Below are positions 25,797 to 34,419 of a DNA stretch of 64,000 bases, one piece after another. The notes under the pieces are model-generated. The model ran no database searches. It saw only the letters and a program-made list of their open reading frames with translations, and was not told the DNA's origin. Both the position numbers and the translations under genes were made by a program. Within the stretch, counting starts at the first letter, position 1. The number at the start of each line of letters is the position of its first letter. This stretch comes from DATGZH01 sp035297265 (GTDB lineage Bacteria; Actinomycetota; Acidimicrobiia; Acidimicrobiales; RAAP-2), in assembly GCA_035297265.1 (NCBI GenBank), contig DATGZH010000007.1, forward strand, positions 1 to 64,000. The letters run 5' to 3'.

Positions 25797-27418
25797 GCAC
25801 CTACCAGTTCGCCGAGGTCTGGGAGACCGTGGCCGGGCGGCTGCCCTCCGCCCCCGCCCTGCTCCACGGCGACGAGACCGTCGACTGGGCCACGTTCGAC
25901 CGCCGGGCCGACTCCCTCGCCGCCTGGCTGCTCGAGCACGGCGCCACGCAGGACGGGACGTTCGCCCAGTACCTCTACTCGTCGCCGGCCTACCTCGAGT
26001 GCGTCTACGCCTGCTGGAAGCTCGGCATCGCCCCGGTCAACACCAACTACCGCTACGGCGCCGAGGAGCTCGTCTACCTCTGGGACAACGCCGACACCAC
26101 CACCGTGGCCTTCCACGGGGTCTTCGCCGACACGGTCGAGCCGATCGTCGGGCGACTGCCCGGAGTCGGGCGGTGGCTCTGGGTGGACGACGGCACAGGG
26201 CCCTGCCCCGACTGGGCCAGCCCGTTCGGCGAGGCCACGGGGGCCTCGCCCGCTCGGGTGGTGCCGCCGTGGGGCCGCTCGCCCGACGACCTGTTCCTGA
26301 TCTACACGGGCGGCACGACCGGCCTGCCGAAGGGCGTGATGTGGCGGCAGGACGATCTCTTCGGCGCGGTCAACCGCTCGGCGCCGGTCCGCTACCCCGA
26401 CGACGGGAGTCCGGCCGACGTGGCCCCGCTCCTCTTGCGGCCCGGACCGTCGCTCGTCGCCGCCGCCCCCCTCATGCACGGCACCGGGCTCTTCAGCTCG
26501 TTCGGGACGCTGTCGAGCGGGGGCGCGGTCATCACCTTGCCCGAGCGCCGCTTCTCGGCCGAGTCCCTCCTCGACGCGGTGGTGCGCCACCGAGCCAAGG
26601 GGATCGCCCTCGTGGGCGACGCCTTCGCCCGACCCGTGCTCGCCGCCCTCGACGCCGAGCCTGACCGCTGGGACGTGTCGTCGCTCAGGATCATCATGTC
26701 GTCGGGCGTCATGTGGTCGACCGAGGTGAAGGAGGGACTGCTCCGCCACAACCCCGAGCTCATCCTCGTGGACAGCCTCGGCTCCTCGGAGGGTCTCGGG
26801 ACCGCCCGGGCCGTCTCAGGGAACTCGCCCGAAGCGACGAAGGGGCCCACCGGTCGCTTCGCCTTCGGCCCCTACACGCAGGTGTTCACCGAGGACGGCC
26901 AACGGGTCGAGCCGGGCTCGGGGGAACGGGGACTCCTCGCCCAGCGCGGCCGCATCCCGCTCGGTTACTACAAGGACCCCGAGAAATCGGCCCGCACCTT
27001 CCCGGTCATCGACGGCGAGCGCTGGTCGGTGCCGGGCGACTACGCCACGGTGGAGGCCGACGGCACGATCGTGCTGCTCGGCCGGGGCTCGGCCTGCATC
27101 AACACGGGCGGCGAGAAGGTCTTCCCCGAGGAGGTCGAGGAAGCGCTGAAGACGCATCCCGACGTGGACGACGCCGTCTGCGTCGGCCTGCCCGACGAGC
27201 GCTTCGGCGAGCGGGTCGTGGCCGTCGTGGCCCCGGTGACCGGGGCCCATCCCGACCCCGGGGAGCTCATCGACCACGTGAAGGGGCGGCTCGCCCACTA
27301 CAAGGCGCCCCGGCAGGTCCTCCTCGTCCCGGCCCTGGGCCGGGCGGCCAACGGCAAGGCCGATTACCGGACGCTGAAGGACCTTGCGCAGCGCGAGCTC
27401 GGCCCGCCGGCCAGCTGA
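25793..27418 (+). CDS. Acyl-CoA synthetase (FadD/ANL superfamily)
   Basis: 541-aa adenylate-forming CoA ligase. Core motifs: IYTGGTTGLPKGVMW (phosphate-binding loop, near residue 170), LGSSEG (A5), VPGDYATVEADG (A7) and GKADYRTLK with the catalytic A10 lysine near the C-terminus. Similar to actinobacterial FadD enzymes activating steroid or other long/branched acids, but specificity is not readable. Starts at GTG 25793, translationally coupled to the PhyH-like gene. It converges with the SDR gene whose stop lies 9 bases away. Confidence 0.92.
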   Translation: MSTYQFAEVWETVAGRLPSAPALLHGDETVDWATFDRRADSLAAWLLEHGATQDGTFAQYLYSSPAYLECVYACWKLGIAPVNTNYRYGAEELVYLWDNADTTTVAFHGVFADTVEPIVGRLPGVGRWLWVDDGTGPCPDWASPFGEATGASPARVVPPWGRSPDDLFLIYTGGTTGLPKGVMWRQDDLFGAVNRSAPVRYPDDGSPADVAPLLLRPGPSLVAAAPLMHGTGLFSSFGTLSSGGAVITLPERRFSAESLLDAVVRHRAKGIALVGDAFARPVLAALDAEPDRWDVSSLRIIMSSGVMWSTEVKEGLLRHNPELILVDSLGSSEGLGTARAVSGNSPEATKGPTGRFAFGPYTQVFTEDGQRVEPGSGERGLLAQRGRIPLGYYKDPEKSARTFPVIDGERWSVPGDYATVEADGTIVLLGRGSACINTGGEKVFPEEVEEALKTHPDVDDAVCVGLPDERFGERVVAVVAPVTGAHPDPGELIDHVKGRLAHYKAPRQVLLVPALGRAANGKADYRTLKDLAQRELGPPAS

Positions 27419-27427
27419 CGAGACGGG

Positions 27428-28249
27428 TCAGGCCCGGCCCATCATCGCCTTCACGAAGGGCGCCTCGAAGGCGTCGGTGAAGCCGGCACTCACGTAGCCG
27501 GCGTCGATCACGAAGCTGACGCCGTTCACGTGGCTGGCTGCCGCGCTGCAGAGGAACACGAGCGGGTAGGCCTGCTCCTCGGGCGTCGACGGCGGCAACC
27601 CGAGCGACTCCCGGTAGTCCTGGCCGAAGGCCAGCCAGAGGTCGGCGTTGGCCCGGGCGAGCGGCGTGTCGGTCGGGCCGGGCATCGTGGCGTTGATCCG
27701 CACGCCCTTCTGCAAGAAGGGATAGGCCTGCCGGGCCACGTAGGCGCAGATCACCTGCTTCGTGAAGAGGTAGTTGGCCCGCTCGGGGTGGGCCTCCATC
27801 CACTTGGCGGCGGACTCGAAGTCCGGCGTCTCCAGAAACTCGGCGATGAGCGGGAGCTGGTCCTCCCACCCGAGCCCGGCCCCCGAGGAGATCATGGCCA
27901 CGGCTGACCCCGGCGGCAGCATGTCCTCGTCGAAGAACCGTTCGATCAGATGGCGGGCCCCGATGAAGTTCACCTTCTCGATCCCCGGCGTCCCGTCGGC
28001 CACCCCGGCGCACGACAGGAGGGCGTGCACCGGGCCGCCGCACTCGTCGATCGCCGCGTCGATGGCGTCCATGTCCCGCAGGTCCACCTGGATGACCTTG
28101 GCTCCGGGCAGGTCGACCGGGGCGTAGTCCATGACGACGACGTCGGCGCCGAGGTCTTTGATGAGCTTGGCGCAGGCCGCCCCCATGCCGGTGGCGCCGC
28201 CCACCACGAGCGCCCGCTTCCCGTCGAACTTGAACGCCTCGATGCCCAT
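27428..28249 (-). CDS. SDR oxidoreductase, 3-alpha-hydroxysteroid dehydrogenase-like
   Basis: 273-aa short-chain dehydrogenase. The cofactor loop is VVGGATGMGAACAK (residues about 15-28), VMDYAP and DLRD suggest NAD preference, and the active site is ISSGAG plus NYLFTKQ (Tyr-x3-Lys). Between the Ser and Tyr there is an insertion of about 40 residues, as in 3-alpha-hydroxysteroid dehydrogenase/carbonyl reductases. ATG 28249 with GGGAGG 5 bases upstream is preferred; the longer frame to 28333 is not. It is divergent from the TetR gene across 119 bases, so that TetR may control it. Confidence 0.87.
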   Translation of the reverse strand: MGIEAFKFDGKRALVVGGATGMGAACAKLIKDLGADVVVMDYAPVDLPGAKVIQVDLRDMDAIDAAIDECGGPVHALLSCAGVADGTPGIEKVNFIGARHLIERFFDEDMLPPGSAVAMISSGAGLGWEDQLPLIAEFLETPDFESAAKWMEAHPERANYLFTKQVICAYVARQAYPFLQKGVRINATMPGPTDTPLARANADLWLAFGQDYRESLGLPPSTPEEQAYPLVFLCSAAASHVNGVSFVIDAGYVSAGFTDAFEAPFVKAMMGRA

Positions 28250-28356
28250 GGGGAACCTCCCGGTTTGGCTCGACCGCCGGCCACGCCGTCGTGTCGGTGG
28301 AGGGATGGTGCCGCCCACAGGACACGGCGTCAACTCACGCTTGTGGGTCCGAAACG

Positions 28357-28362
28357 TATAGT
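28357..28362 (+). promoter_or_regulatory. -10 element of the TetR gene (leaderless-compatible)
   Basis: TATAGT lies six bases before the ATG at 28369, leaving no room for a ribosome-binding site, so the TetR mRNA is probably leaderless. No good -35 is seen. An imperfect inverted repeat, ACTCAC (28333-28338) and GTGGGT (28343-28348), is just upstream and may be an operator shared with the divergent SDR gene. Confidence 0.45.
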
Positions 28363-28368
28363 CGGCGC

Positions 28369-29019
28369 ATGGCCGGAGCCGCCGAGGAGCGACCCCCGCT
28401 CTCCCGACCGGGCCGCCCCCGCCTCTACGAACCCGTCGCCGAGCGCCAACTCCTCATGGACGCCGCCGTCGAGGTGCTCCGCCGCAACGAGGGCAGCGAG
28501 GCCACCGTGGCCGACATCCTGAACGAGGCGGGGCTCTCCACCCGGGCCTTCTACCGCCACTTCGAGGGCAAAGAGGACGTCGTCCGGGCGATCTTCGAGC
28601 GCGACGCCGAGTCCTTCGGCTTGCAGCTCCGCCGCCACGTCGAGCAGGCCAACGACCCGGCCGCCGGTGTCGTCGCCTGGATCGACGAAATGCTCTCCTT
28701 GGCCTACGACCGTCGCCGCCGGGCCCGGATGGCCGCCTTCAGCTCACGGATGGTGATGACCATCGTGGCCGGCACCGGCGTCCAGTCGCTCGGCCAGACG
28801 CTCCTCGTCGAACCCCTCCACGACGTGCTCGTCCGGGGCCACGAGTCGGGCGCCTTCGCGCTCGTCGAGCCCGACGCCGACGTCTGGATGATCAACGCCC
28901 TCACCTGGGAGGCCATCGGAGCGGTGCAGAGCGGCCGGTCGGTCTCGACGCGCCACGAGGCCCTCGACCAGGTGCTGCGCTTCGTCCTCCCGGCCCTCGG
29001 CGCCGCACCGGCCGGGTGA
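28369..29019 (+). CDS. TetR-family transcriptional regulator
   Basis: 216-aa TetR regulator. The N-terminal HTH is LLMDAAVEVLRRNEGSEATV followed by ADILNEAGLSTRAFYRHFEGKEDV (residues about 28-75), which is clear-cut; the rest is a helical ligand-binding domain. TetR proteins in such clusters usually bind acyl-CoA or steroid-type ligands. It is divergent from the SDR gene and precedes the thiolase-DUF35-CaiB operon, whose promoter region carries a perfect inverted repeat at 29038-29058. ATG 28369 is used; the frame extends to 28291 without support. Confidence 0.9.
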   Translation: MAGAAEERPPLSRPGRPRLYEPVAERQLLMDAAVEVLRRNEGSEATVADILNEAGLSTRAFYRHFEGKEDVVRAIFERDAESFGLQLRRHVEQANDPAAGVVAWIDEMLSLAYDRRRRARMAAFSSRMVMTIVAGTGVQSLGQTLLVEPLHDVLVRGHESGAFALVEPDADVWMINALTWEAIGAVQSGRSVSTRHEALDQVLRFVLPALGAAPAG

Positions 29020-29037
29020 GCGGCCCGGTCGGGCGAG

Positions 29038-29058
29038 ATCGAAAACTCTGCTTTCGAT
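29038..29058 (+). promoter_or_regulatory. Perfect 7-7-7 inverted repeat upstream of the thiolase operon
   Basis: ATCGAAA (29038-29044) and TTTCGAT (29052-29058) are exact complements separated by 7 bases, lying 41 bases before the thiolase-like gene start and 19 bases after the TetR stop. Size and symmetry suit a TetR-type operator. The TetR gene immediately upstream is the natural candidate, but binding is inferred. Confidence 0.6.
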
Positions 29059-29098
29059 TGGGCTACCCTGACGCCGACCGAGGCCCGAGGAGGCTCGT

Positions 29099-30313
29099 GT
29101 GACGATGCGGGACGAAGCGGCGGTGGTGGGCATCGGGGCCACGCCCTACTGGAAGCGCGGCCAGTCGGTGCCCGAGACCCCGCTGTCGATGGCCTGTACG
29201 GCCATCCTGGCCGCGCTCGACGACGCCGGCCTCACGGTGCGCGACCTCGACGGCTTCGCCATCTACTCCCACGCCGTCGACCCGGCCCAGGTGGCCTCGG
29301 TGCTCGGCGTCCCCGAGGTGCGCTTCGCTTCCTCGCTGACGTCGGGCGGCGGGGGCTCGGCCGGCTCGCTCGGGCTGGCCGCGGCGGCCATCCACGGCGG
29401 GATGGCCGAGGTCTGCGTCACGCTCATGACGCTCCAACAGGCGGCCCGGCGGCTCGGTGGGAGCTCAGTCGGCGGGCAGAGCATGTACGCCGGCGGTGGC
29501 GGTGGCGCCAACCCCTACGGCGCCGGCGGGTTGCCGCCGTCCGCCGCCTTCTTCGTGTCGAGCGGCATGGTCTCGCCGGGCCACAGCTTCTCCATCCTCA
29601 CCCGGCGGCATATGCACCTCTACGGGACGAAGCGTGAGCACATGGCCGAAGTGGCCATCAGCCAGCGCAACTACGCCATGACCCGCCCGACGGCCCTCCA
29701 CCGGGCGCCCCTCACCCTCGACGCCTACTTCGACGCCCGGATCATCAGCGAGCCGATGTGCCTCTTCGACTACACGGTCGAGAGCGACGGCGCGGTGGCC
29801 GCCGTCATCACCTCGGCCGAACGGGCCCGCGACCTGCGCCAACCGCCCGTCTACATCATGGGCTCGGCGCACGGCGGCATGGGCCGGTGGGGCACCGCCA
29901 TCTTCGGCTACTTCCAGCAGCCGGACGAGTACTTCGCCTCCTCGGGTCACCGCCCGGTGGCCCAGCGCATGTACGAGATGGCTGGCGTCACCCCCGACGA
30001 CGTCGACGTGGCCCTCCTCTACGACCACTTCTCCCCGATGGTGCTCATGCAGCTCGAGGACTACGGGTTCTGCGGGATCGGCGAGAGCGGTCCCTTCGTG
30101 GCCGAGGGGAACCTCCGCATCGGCGGCCGCATGCCGACGAACACGCACGGGGGCCACCTCTCCGAGGCCTACATCATCGGCATGACCCACGTGCGCGAGG
30201 CCGTCGAGCAGCTACGGGGGGTGGCGGTCAACCAGGTGCCGAACGCCGAGATCGCCCTCGTGACCGGGGGGCCGGCCTCGCTCCCGGTCAGCGGGACGCT
30301 GTTACGGAGGTAA
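29099..30313 (+). CDS. Thiolase-like (SCP-x/Ltp2-type) protein
   Basis: 404-aa thiolase-fold protein of the lipid-transfer/SCP-x group. The nucleophile region reads TSGGGGSAGSLGLAAAA, with no cysteine where thiolases have C-S-S-G-L, while the C-terminal GFCGIGESGPF and NTHGGHLSEAY are retained. Ltp2-type retro-aldolases of steroid side-chain degradation also lack a normal thiolase cysteine and need a DUF35 partner; a DUF35 gene follows immediately. I therefore infer a retro-aldolase or acyl-transfer role, not a conventional thiolase. GTG 29099 follows GAGGAGG at 6 bases; ATG 29105 is an alternative. First gene of a four-gene operon. Confidence 0.87.
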   Translation: MTMRDEAAVVGIGATPYWKRGQSVPETPLSMACTAILAALDDAGLTVRDLDGFAIYSHAVDPAQVASVLGVPEVRFASSLTSGGGGSAGSLGLAAAAIHGGMAEVCVTLMTLQQAARRLGGSSVGGQSMYAGGGGGANPYGAGGLPPSAAFFVSSGMVSPGHSFSILTRRHMHLYGTKREHMAEVAISQRNYAMTRPTALHRAPLTLDAYFDARIISEPMCLFDYTVESDGAVAAVITSAERARDLRQPPVYIMGSAHGGMGRWGTAIFGYFQQPDEYFASSGHRPVAQRMYEMAGVTPDDVDVALLYDHFSPMVLMQLEDYGFCGIGESGPFVAEGNLRIGGRMPTNTHGGHLSEAYIIGMTHVREAVEQLRGVAVNQVPNAEIALVTGGPASLPVSGTLLRR

Positions 30314-30318
30314 GGACG

Positions 30319-30759
30319 ATGGCGCTGCAACGAGGGGTCTACCCGACGGGCCTGCGGGACCCTTTCGCCGACGAGGCCACCCAGCCGTTCTGGGACGCCG
30401 CGCTCGAGGGGCGGCTGGTCGGCAGCCGCTGCACCACCTGCGGCACGATCATCCTGCCGCCCCAGCCCCGTTGCTTCTCCTGCCAGGGCACCGAGTTCGC
30501 CTGGGTGGACCTCCCCGGCACCGGCACCATCTACTCGTTCACCGTGGTGCGCCATCCGCTCGACCCGGCCCTGGCCGAGGTGGTGCCGTACGTGTCGGCC
30601 GTCATCGAGCTCGACGGCACCCAGGGGCCGGGTGCCCGCTTGAGCGTGAACGTCATCGACTGCGACCCGGAGCAGGTGGACGTCGGCGACCCGGTGGAGG
30701 TGGTCTTCGACAAGGTGAGCGACACGCTCGCGGTGCCCCGGTGCCGGCCGCGGCCGTGA
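30319..30759 (+). CDS. DUF35 OB-fold/zinc-ribbon protein
   Basis: 146-aa DUF35 protein. An N-terminal helix (FWDAALEGRLVGSRC) leads to a zinc ribbon CTTC...CFSC (CxxC pairs near residues 38-56), then an OB fold with GTGTIYSFTVVRHP and SAVIELDG. Such proteins bind acyl-CoA and partner thiolase-fold enzymes, for example in Ltp2-ChsH2 aldolase complexes. ATG 30319 has GGAGG 8 bases upstream and lies 5 bases after the thiolase-like gene. Its stop overlaps the next start (GTGA). A second DUF35/thiolase pair occurs at 54727-56384. Confidence 0.9.
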   Translation: MALQRGVYPTGLRDPFADEATQPFWDAALEGRLVGSRCTTCGTIILPPQPRCFSCQGTEFAWVDLPGTGTIYSFTVVRHPLDPALAEVVPYVSAVIELDGTQGPGARLSVNVIDCDPEQVDVGDPVEVVFDKVSDTLAVPRCRPRP

Positions 30760-33167
30760 CATCGGCGCTCGACGGCCTCTCGGTCGTCGACCTCTCGAAC
30801 ACGCTCACCGGCACGCAGATGAGCCAGGTGCTCGCCGACTTCGGGGCCGAGGTCGTCCACGTCGAGCCGCCGGGGGGCAGCAGCCTCCGCCAACAGCCGG
30901 CCTGGCCGTTCTGGGCCCGGGGCAAGCAGAGCGTCGTCCTCGACCTCCACGACGCGGACGACGCCGCCACGGCCCGGCGACTCTGCTTCGGGGCCGACGT
31001 CGTGATCGAGACGTGGCGACCCGGCGTGGCCGAGCGCCTCGGTCTCGGCTACGAGGACCTCGCAGCCGAACACCCCCGCCTCGTCTACGCCTCGGTGACC
31101 GGCTTCGGGCGGGACAACCCGCTTTCCCACGTCAAGGCCTACGAGGCCGTCGTCATGGCCAAGATCGGCGCCCTCGACACGTTCTCTGTCCTCTCGGACG
31201 GCCCCGGGCCGTCGTTCGTGTCCACCCCCTACTGCACGTGGAGCGGGGGCCAGCTGGCCCTCCACGCCGTCCTCGCCGCCCTCATCGAGCGGGAGGCGAG
31301 CGGCCGGGGTCAGCGGGTCGAGTCGACGATGGTGCAGGGGATCGTGTCCCACGACCCGTGGAACTGGCTCGTCCGGATGGTGACGGCCAAGTTCCGGAGC
31401 GCCTATACCCCGGCCCCGCCGACCGACCACGACGAGCTGGTGCCGAACGTCCCGCTCTTCTTCCGCCTCATGGTGGGGCTCTCCGCCGACGGGCGCTGGC
31501 TGCAGTTCTCCCAGACGACCGAACGCCTCTGGCAGGCCTACCTCCGAGCGCTCGGACTCGCCTGGACCCTCGAGGACCCGGAGCTGCACAACGCGCCAGA
31601 ATCGGAGGACCCGAAGGTCCGGGTGCGCTTCTGGGAGGCCGCCCTCGCCGCCGTCCGCGAGCGCACCTACGACGAGTGGCTGACGGTGTTCGACGCCGAG
31701 CCCGACGTCTGGGCGGAGCTCTACCGCTCGGGCACCGAGCTCCTGCACCACCCGCAGATGGTCCACGACCACCGGACGGTGACCGTCGAAGACCGCGAGC
31801 TCGGCCCGGTGCTCGAGCCGGCGCCGTTCGTGGCGATGAGCGCGACACCCGGGGTCGCCGACCGGCCCGCCCCCCGCCTCGACGAGCACGGCGACGCGCT
31901 GCGCTCGATCGCGCCGGCAACCGGATCCACCGCGCCCGCCGGCGTCCCGTCGGCCGACCCGCCGCTCGCCGGCGTGACCATCCTCGAGCTCGGCACCTTC
32001 TACGCCGCTCCGTTCGGGGCGACGATCCTGACCGACTACGGGGCGAGGGTGATCAAGGTCGAGGCCAAAGAGGGCGACCCGATGCGGATGATCATGCCGT
32101 TCCCCGAGGTGGGCGGCATCAAGGTGCTCCAGGGCAAGGAGAGCGTGGCGGTCGACATCGCCACCCCCGAGGGCCGGGAGATCGTCCTCGAGCTGGCCCG
32201 CCGGGCCGACGTCGTGCTGCAGACCTTCCGGGCGGGCGTGGCCGAGCGGCACGGCTACCTGGCCGAGGACCTCATGGCCGTGAACCCCGAGCTCGTGTAC
32301 CTCTACGCCCCGGGTTACGGCACCGGCGGCCCCTGCGGCCACCGCCCGGCGTTCGCGCCGACCATGGGGGCGGGTTCGGGGCTCGGCTACCGCAACGTCG
32401 GCGGCCCCGACAACCTCCCCCAGGGCCCGGACCTCTCGGTCCACGACGTCAAGCGCTACTCGATGCGCCTGAGCACGGCGTCGATGGGCGTGGCCAACGC
32501 CGACGGGTTCTCCGCCCTCGGGGTGGGCACCGCCCTCCTGCTCGGCCTCCTGGCCAAGCGCCGGGGGGCGCCCGGCCAGACGATGAGCACCTCGATGCTC
32601 TCGACGATGGCCTACGCCCTCTCCGAGGACATGGTGGAGTACGAGGGCCGCGCCCCCATGGCCGTGCCCGACGGGCAGCTGCTCGGGCTCGGCGCCCGCT
32701 ACCGCCTCTACGAGACCGCCGAGCGCTGGGTCTTCCTCGCCGCCCCGACCGAGCGGGACTGGCGGGCCCTCGCCGACGCCCTCGACCTCGACGACGAGCT
32801 CGGCCACGACGACGAGGCCCTAGCGGCCCGTCTCGGCGAGATCTTCGCCACCCGCACGGCGGCCGCGTGGGAGGCCGAGCTCACAGGGCGCGACGTGGCA
32901 TGCGTCGAGGTGGCGAAGGGCCCGCCCGACGAGGTCGTCCTGCTGAGCGGGGGCCTCGGCAAGACGCTCGGCATCGTCACCGAGCAGACGCACCCGGTCT
33001 TCGAGACCTATCCCCGCCTCGCGCCGCTCGCCCGCTTCTCCCGGTCGACGACGCTGGCGGGGCCGGCCCCGCTGTGCGGCCAGCAGACCGACGCGGTGCT
33101 GGCCGAGCTGGGCTACGACGACGAACGGATCGCCGAGCTCCGGGCGACCGGGGTCATCGGTGGCTGA
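30756..33167 (+). CDS. Double-domain CaiB/BaiF-type CoA-transferase
   Basis: 803-aa protein with two tandem CaiB/BaiF class III CoA-transferase domains, residues about 1-375 and 400-803, joined by an alanine/proline linker. Each has the opening G-h-x-V-h-D/E-L pattern (LDGLSVVDLSNTLTG; LAGVTILELGTFYAAP) and the VIKVE-type strand. The catalytic aspartate position reads YCTWSGG (Thr161) in domain 1 but NADGF (Asp583) in domain 2, so probably only the second domain is catalytic. Starts at GTG 30756, coupled to DUF35; the next gene's start overlaps its end by 8 bases. Such enzymes move CoA between carboxylic acids. Confidence 0.9.
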   Translation: MTSALDGLSVVDLSNTLTGTQMSQVLADFGAEVVHVEPPGGSSLRQQPAWPFWARGKQSVVLDLHDADDAATARRLCFGADVVIETWRPGVAERLGLGYEDLAAEHPRLVYASVTGFGRDNPLSHVKAYEAVVMAKIGALDTFSVLSDGPGPSFVSTPYCTWSGGQLALHAVLAALIEREASGRGQRVESTMVQGIVSHDPWNWLVRMVTAKFRSAYTPAPPTDHDELVPNVPLFFRLMVGLSADGRWLQFSQTTERLWQAYLRALGLAWTLEDPELHNAPESEDPKVRVRFWEAALAAVRERTYDEWLTVFDAEPDVWAELYRSGTELLHHPQMVHDHRTVTVEDRELGPVLEPAPFVAMSATPGVADRPAPRLDEHGDALRSIAPATGSTAPAGVPSADPPLAGVTILELGTFYAAPFGATILTDYGARVIKVEAKEGDPMRMIMPFPEVGGIKVLQGKESVAVDIATPEGREIVLELARRADVVLQTFRAGVAERHGYLAEDLMAVNPELVYLYAPGYGTGGPCGHRPAFAPTMGAGSGLGYRNVGGPDNLPQGPDLSVHDVKRYSMRLSTASMGVANADGFSALGVGTALLLGLLAKRRGAPGQTMSTSMLSTMAYALSEDMVEYEGRAPMAVPDGQLLGLGARYRLYETAERWVFLAAPTERDWRALADALDLDDELGHDDEALAARLGEIFATRTAAAWEAELTGRDVACVEVAKGPPDEVVLLSGGLGKTLGIVTEQTHPVFETYPRLAPLARFSRSTTLAGPAPLCGQQTDAVLAELGYDDERIAELRATGVIGG

Positions 33168-34218
33168 CGTGGCCGGCAGCGGATCCGACATCGGCGGCGG
33201 GTCGCCGCTCCCGCCACCGCCGCGCCGGCCCGTGGCCGGGCCGCCGGCCCGGCGACCCGGCTCCGTCCGCCGCACGAGCGCCATCCTCATGACGTGGCCC
33301 GGCGGGCTCGGCACCCAGCTGCGCCTCGACGGCCGGGCCCGGGACCTCCTGACCCCGGTCGCCGGCCCGCCGGTCGTGCTGGCCGACGACGAGGTGTCGG
33401 TCGGCGTGGCCCCGGACCGGACGCTCGAGGACATCGTGGCCACGCCGGCCCGCCCCGGCATCGACGGTCTGGTCGGGGCGCGCGGTGGCGCCCAGCTCCG
33501 TGCGGCGCTGGAGGAGGTCGTGCCGACGGAGCGGGCCGGTTCCACCCCGCTCTACCTGCTGCTCGACGACCTGGCGGGCGCCTCGCTCATCGCCGGCTTC
33601 GCCTGGACCCGGGTGGTCGACGTCTTCCGACGGCCCCCCGGCGAGCGGCCGCAGCCGCCCCGCCAGCAGATGATGGGCATCTGTGCCGGGTTCCGTCCGG
33701 GGTCCTCCACGCTGGCCGCGGACGGCTCGATCAGCCGGGAGATGCGGCACAACGTGGCCCCGGCACCGCCGCTCGCCGATGCCGCCGATCCCTGGAGCTT
33801 CCATGAGCTCGCTCCGCACCCGGCGGTGGCCATGCGCCGGGCCCGGCGGATCGACGCCTGGCTCGACGGCGACGCGGTCGTGGTCGACGCCATGTTCCGC
33901 GATTCGTGCTGGGAGGCCGACGGGACCGAGGTGGCCGTGCACGAGTACGGCCTCGACGTCGTGATCGAGGACGGCGTCGTCTCCTCGGTGCGGGCCGAGC
34001 CGCGGGTGCTCCCGTTCGCCGAGTGCCCGGCCGCCGCGCCCAACGCCCCGTGGATGGTCGGCGCCAGGGCGGACGAGCTCCGCGACGAGGTCCTGGTGCG
34101 GCTGCGCTCGACGGACTGCTGCACGCACCTGAACGACGCCCTTCGGGCGCTCGCCGAAGTCCCCCACCTGTCAGCGGCCCTCGGGTCGGCCGCGGCGCGG
34201 CGCTCACCTCTCGGCTGA
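33160..34218 (+). CDS. DUF2889 family protein
   Basis: 352-aa protein matching the DUF2889 pattern: PARRPGSVRRTSAI near the N-terminus (residues about 28-43), and the C-terminal TDCCTHLNDALRALAEVPHL. The middle includes RRARRIDAWLDGDAVVVDAMFRD. Biochemical function of the family is not established; members recur in actinobacterial clusters for aromatic or steroid-like degradation next to CoA-transferases and dehydrogenases. GTG 33160 overlaps the end of the CoA-transferase gene by 8 bases, so it is the last gene of the operon starting at 29099. Confidence 0.8.
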   Translation: MADVAGSGSDIGGGSPLPPPPRRPVAGPPARRPGSVRRTSAILMTWPGGLGTQLRLDGRARDLLTPVAGPPVVLADDEVSVGVAPDRTLEDIVATPARPGIDGLVGARGGAQLRAALEEVVPTERAGSTPLYLLLDDLAGASLIAGFAWTRVVDVFRRPPGERPQPPRQQMMGICAGFRPGSSTLAADGSISREMRHNVAPAPPLADAADPWSFHELAPHPAVAMRRARRIDAWLDGDAVVVDAMFRDSCWEADGTEVAVHEYGLDVVIEDGVVSSVRAEPRVLPFAECPAAAPNAPWMVGARADELRDEVLVRLRSTDCCTHLNDALRALAEVPHLSAALGSAAARRSPLG

Positions 34219-34419
34219 TCCCCCCTTCGGCGCCCTGACCAGCATGAATGTAGCTGTACCTGCTGCTCCCCCTGGAGCCCAATCTCATGGAGCGACGGAG
34301 CCCTCCGGCCCTGACTCGCCCAGCAGCAGGTCAGGTCGGCCAGCGGGTCGGTGCGGCATCACCCCCGTGACGGTGGACTAGACAACGACCGTTCGGGCGA
34401 GAGATCGAGGAGGCGCACG

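Noticed and set aside
30531..32807. Minus-strand open frame of about 758 codons opposite the CaiB gene
   Set aside because: Antisense artefact; no recognisable protein family.
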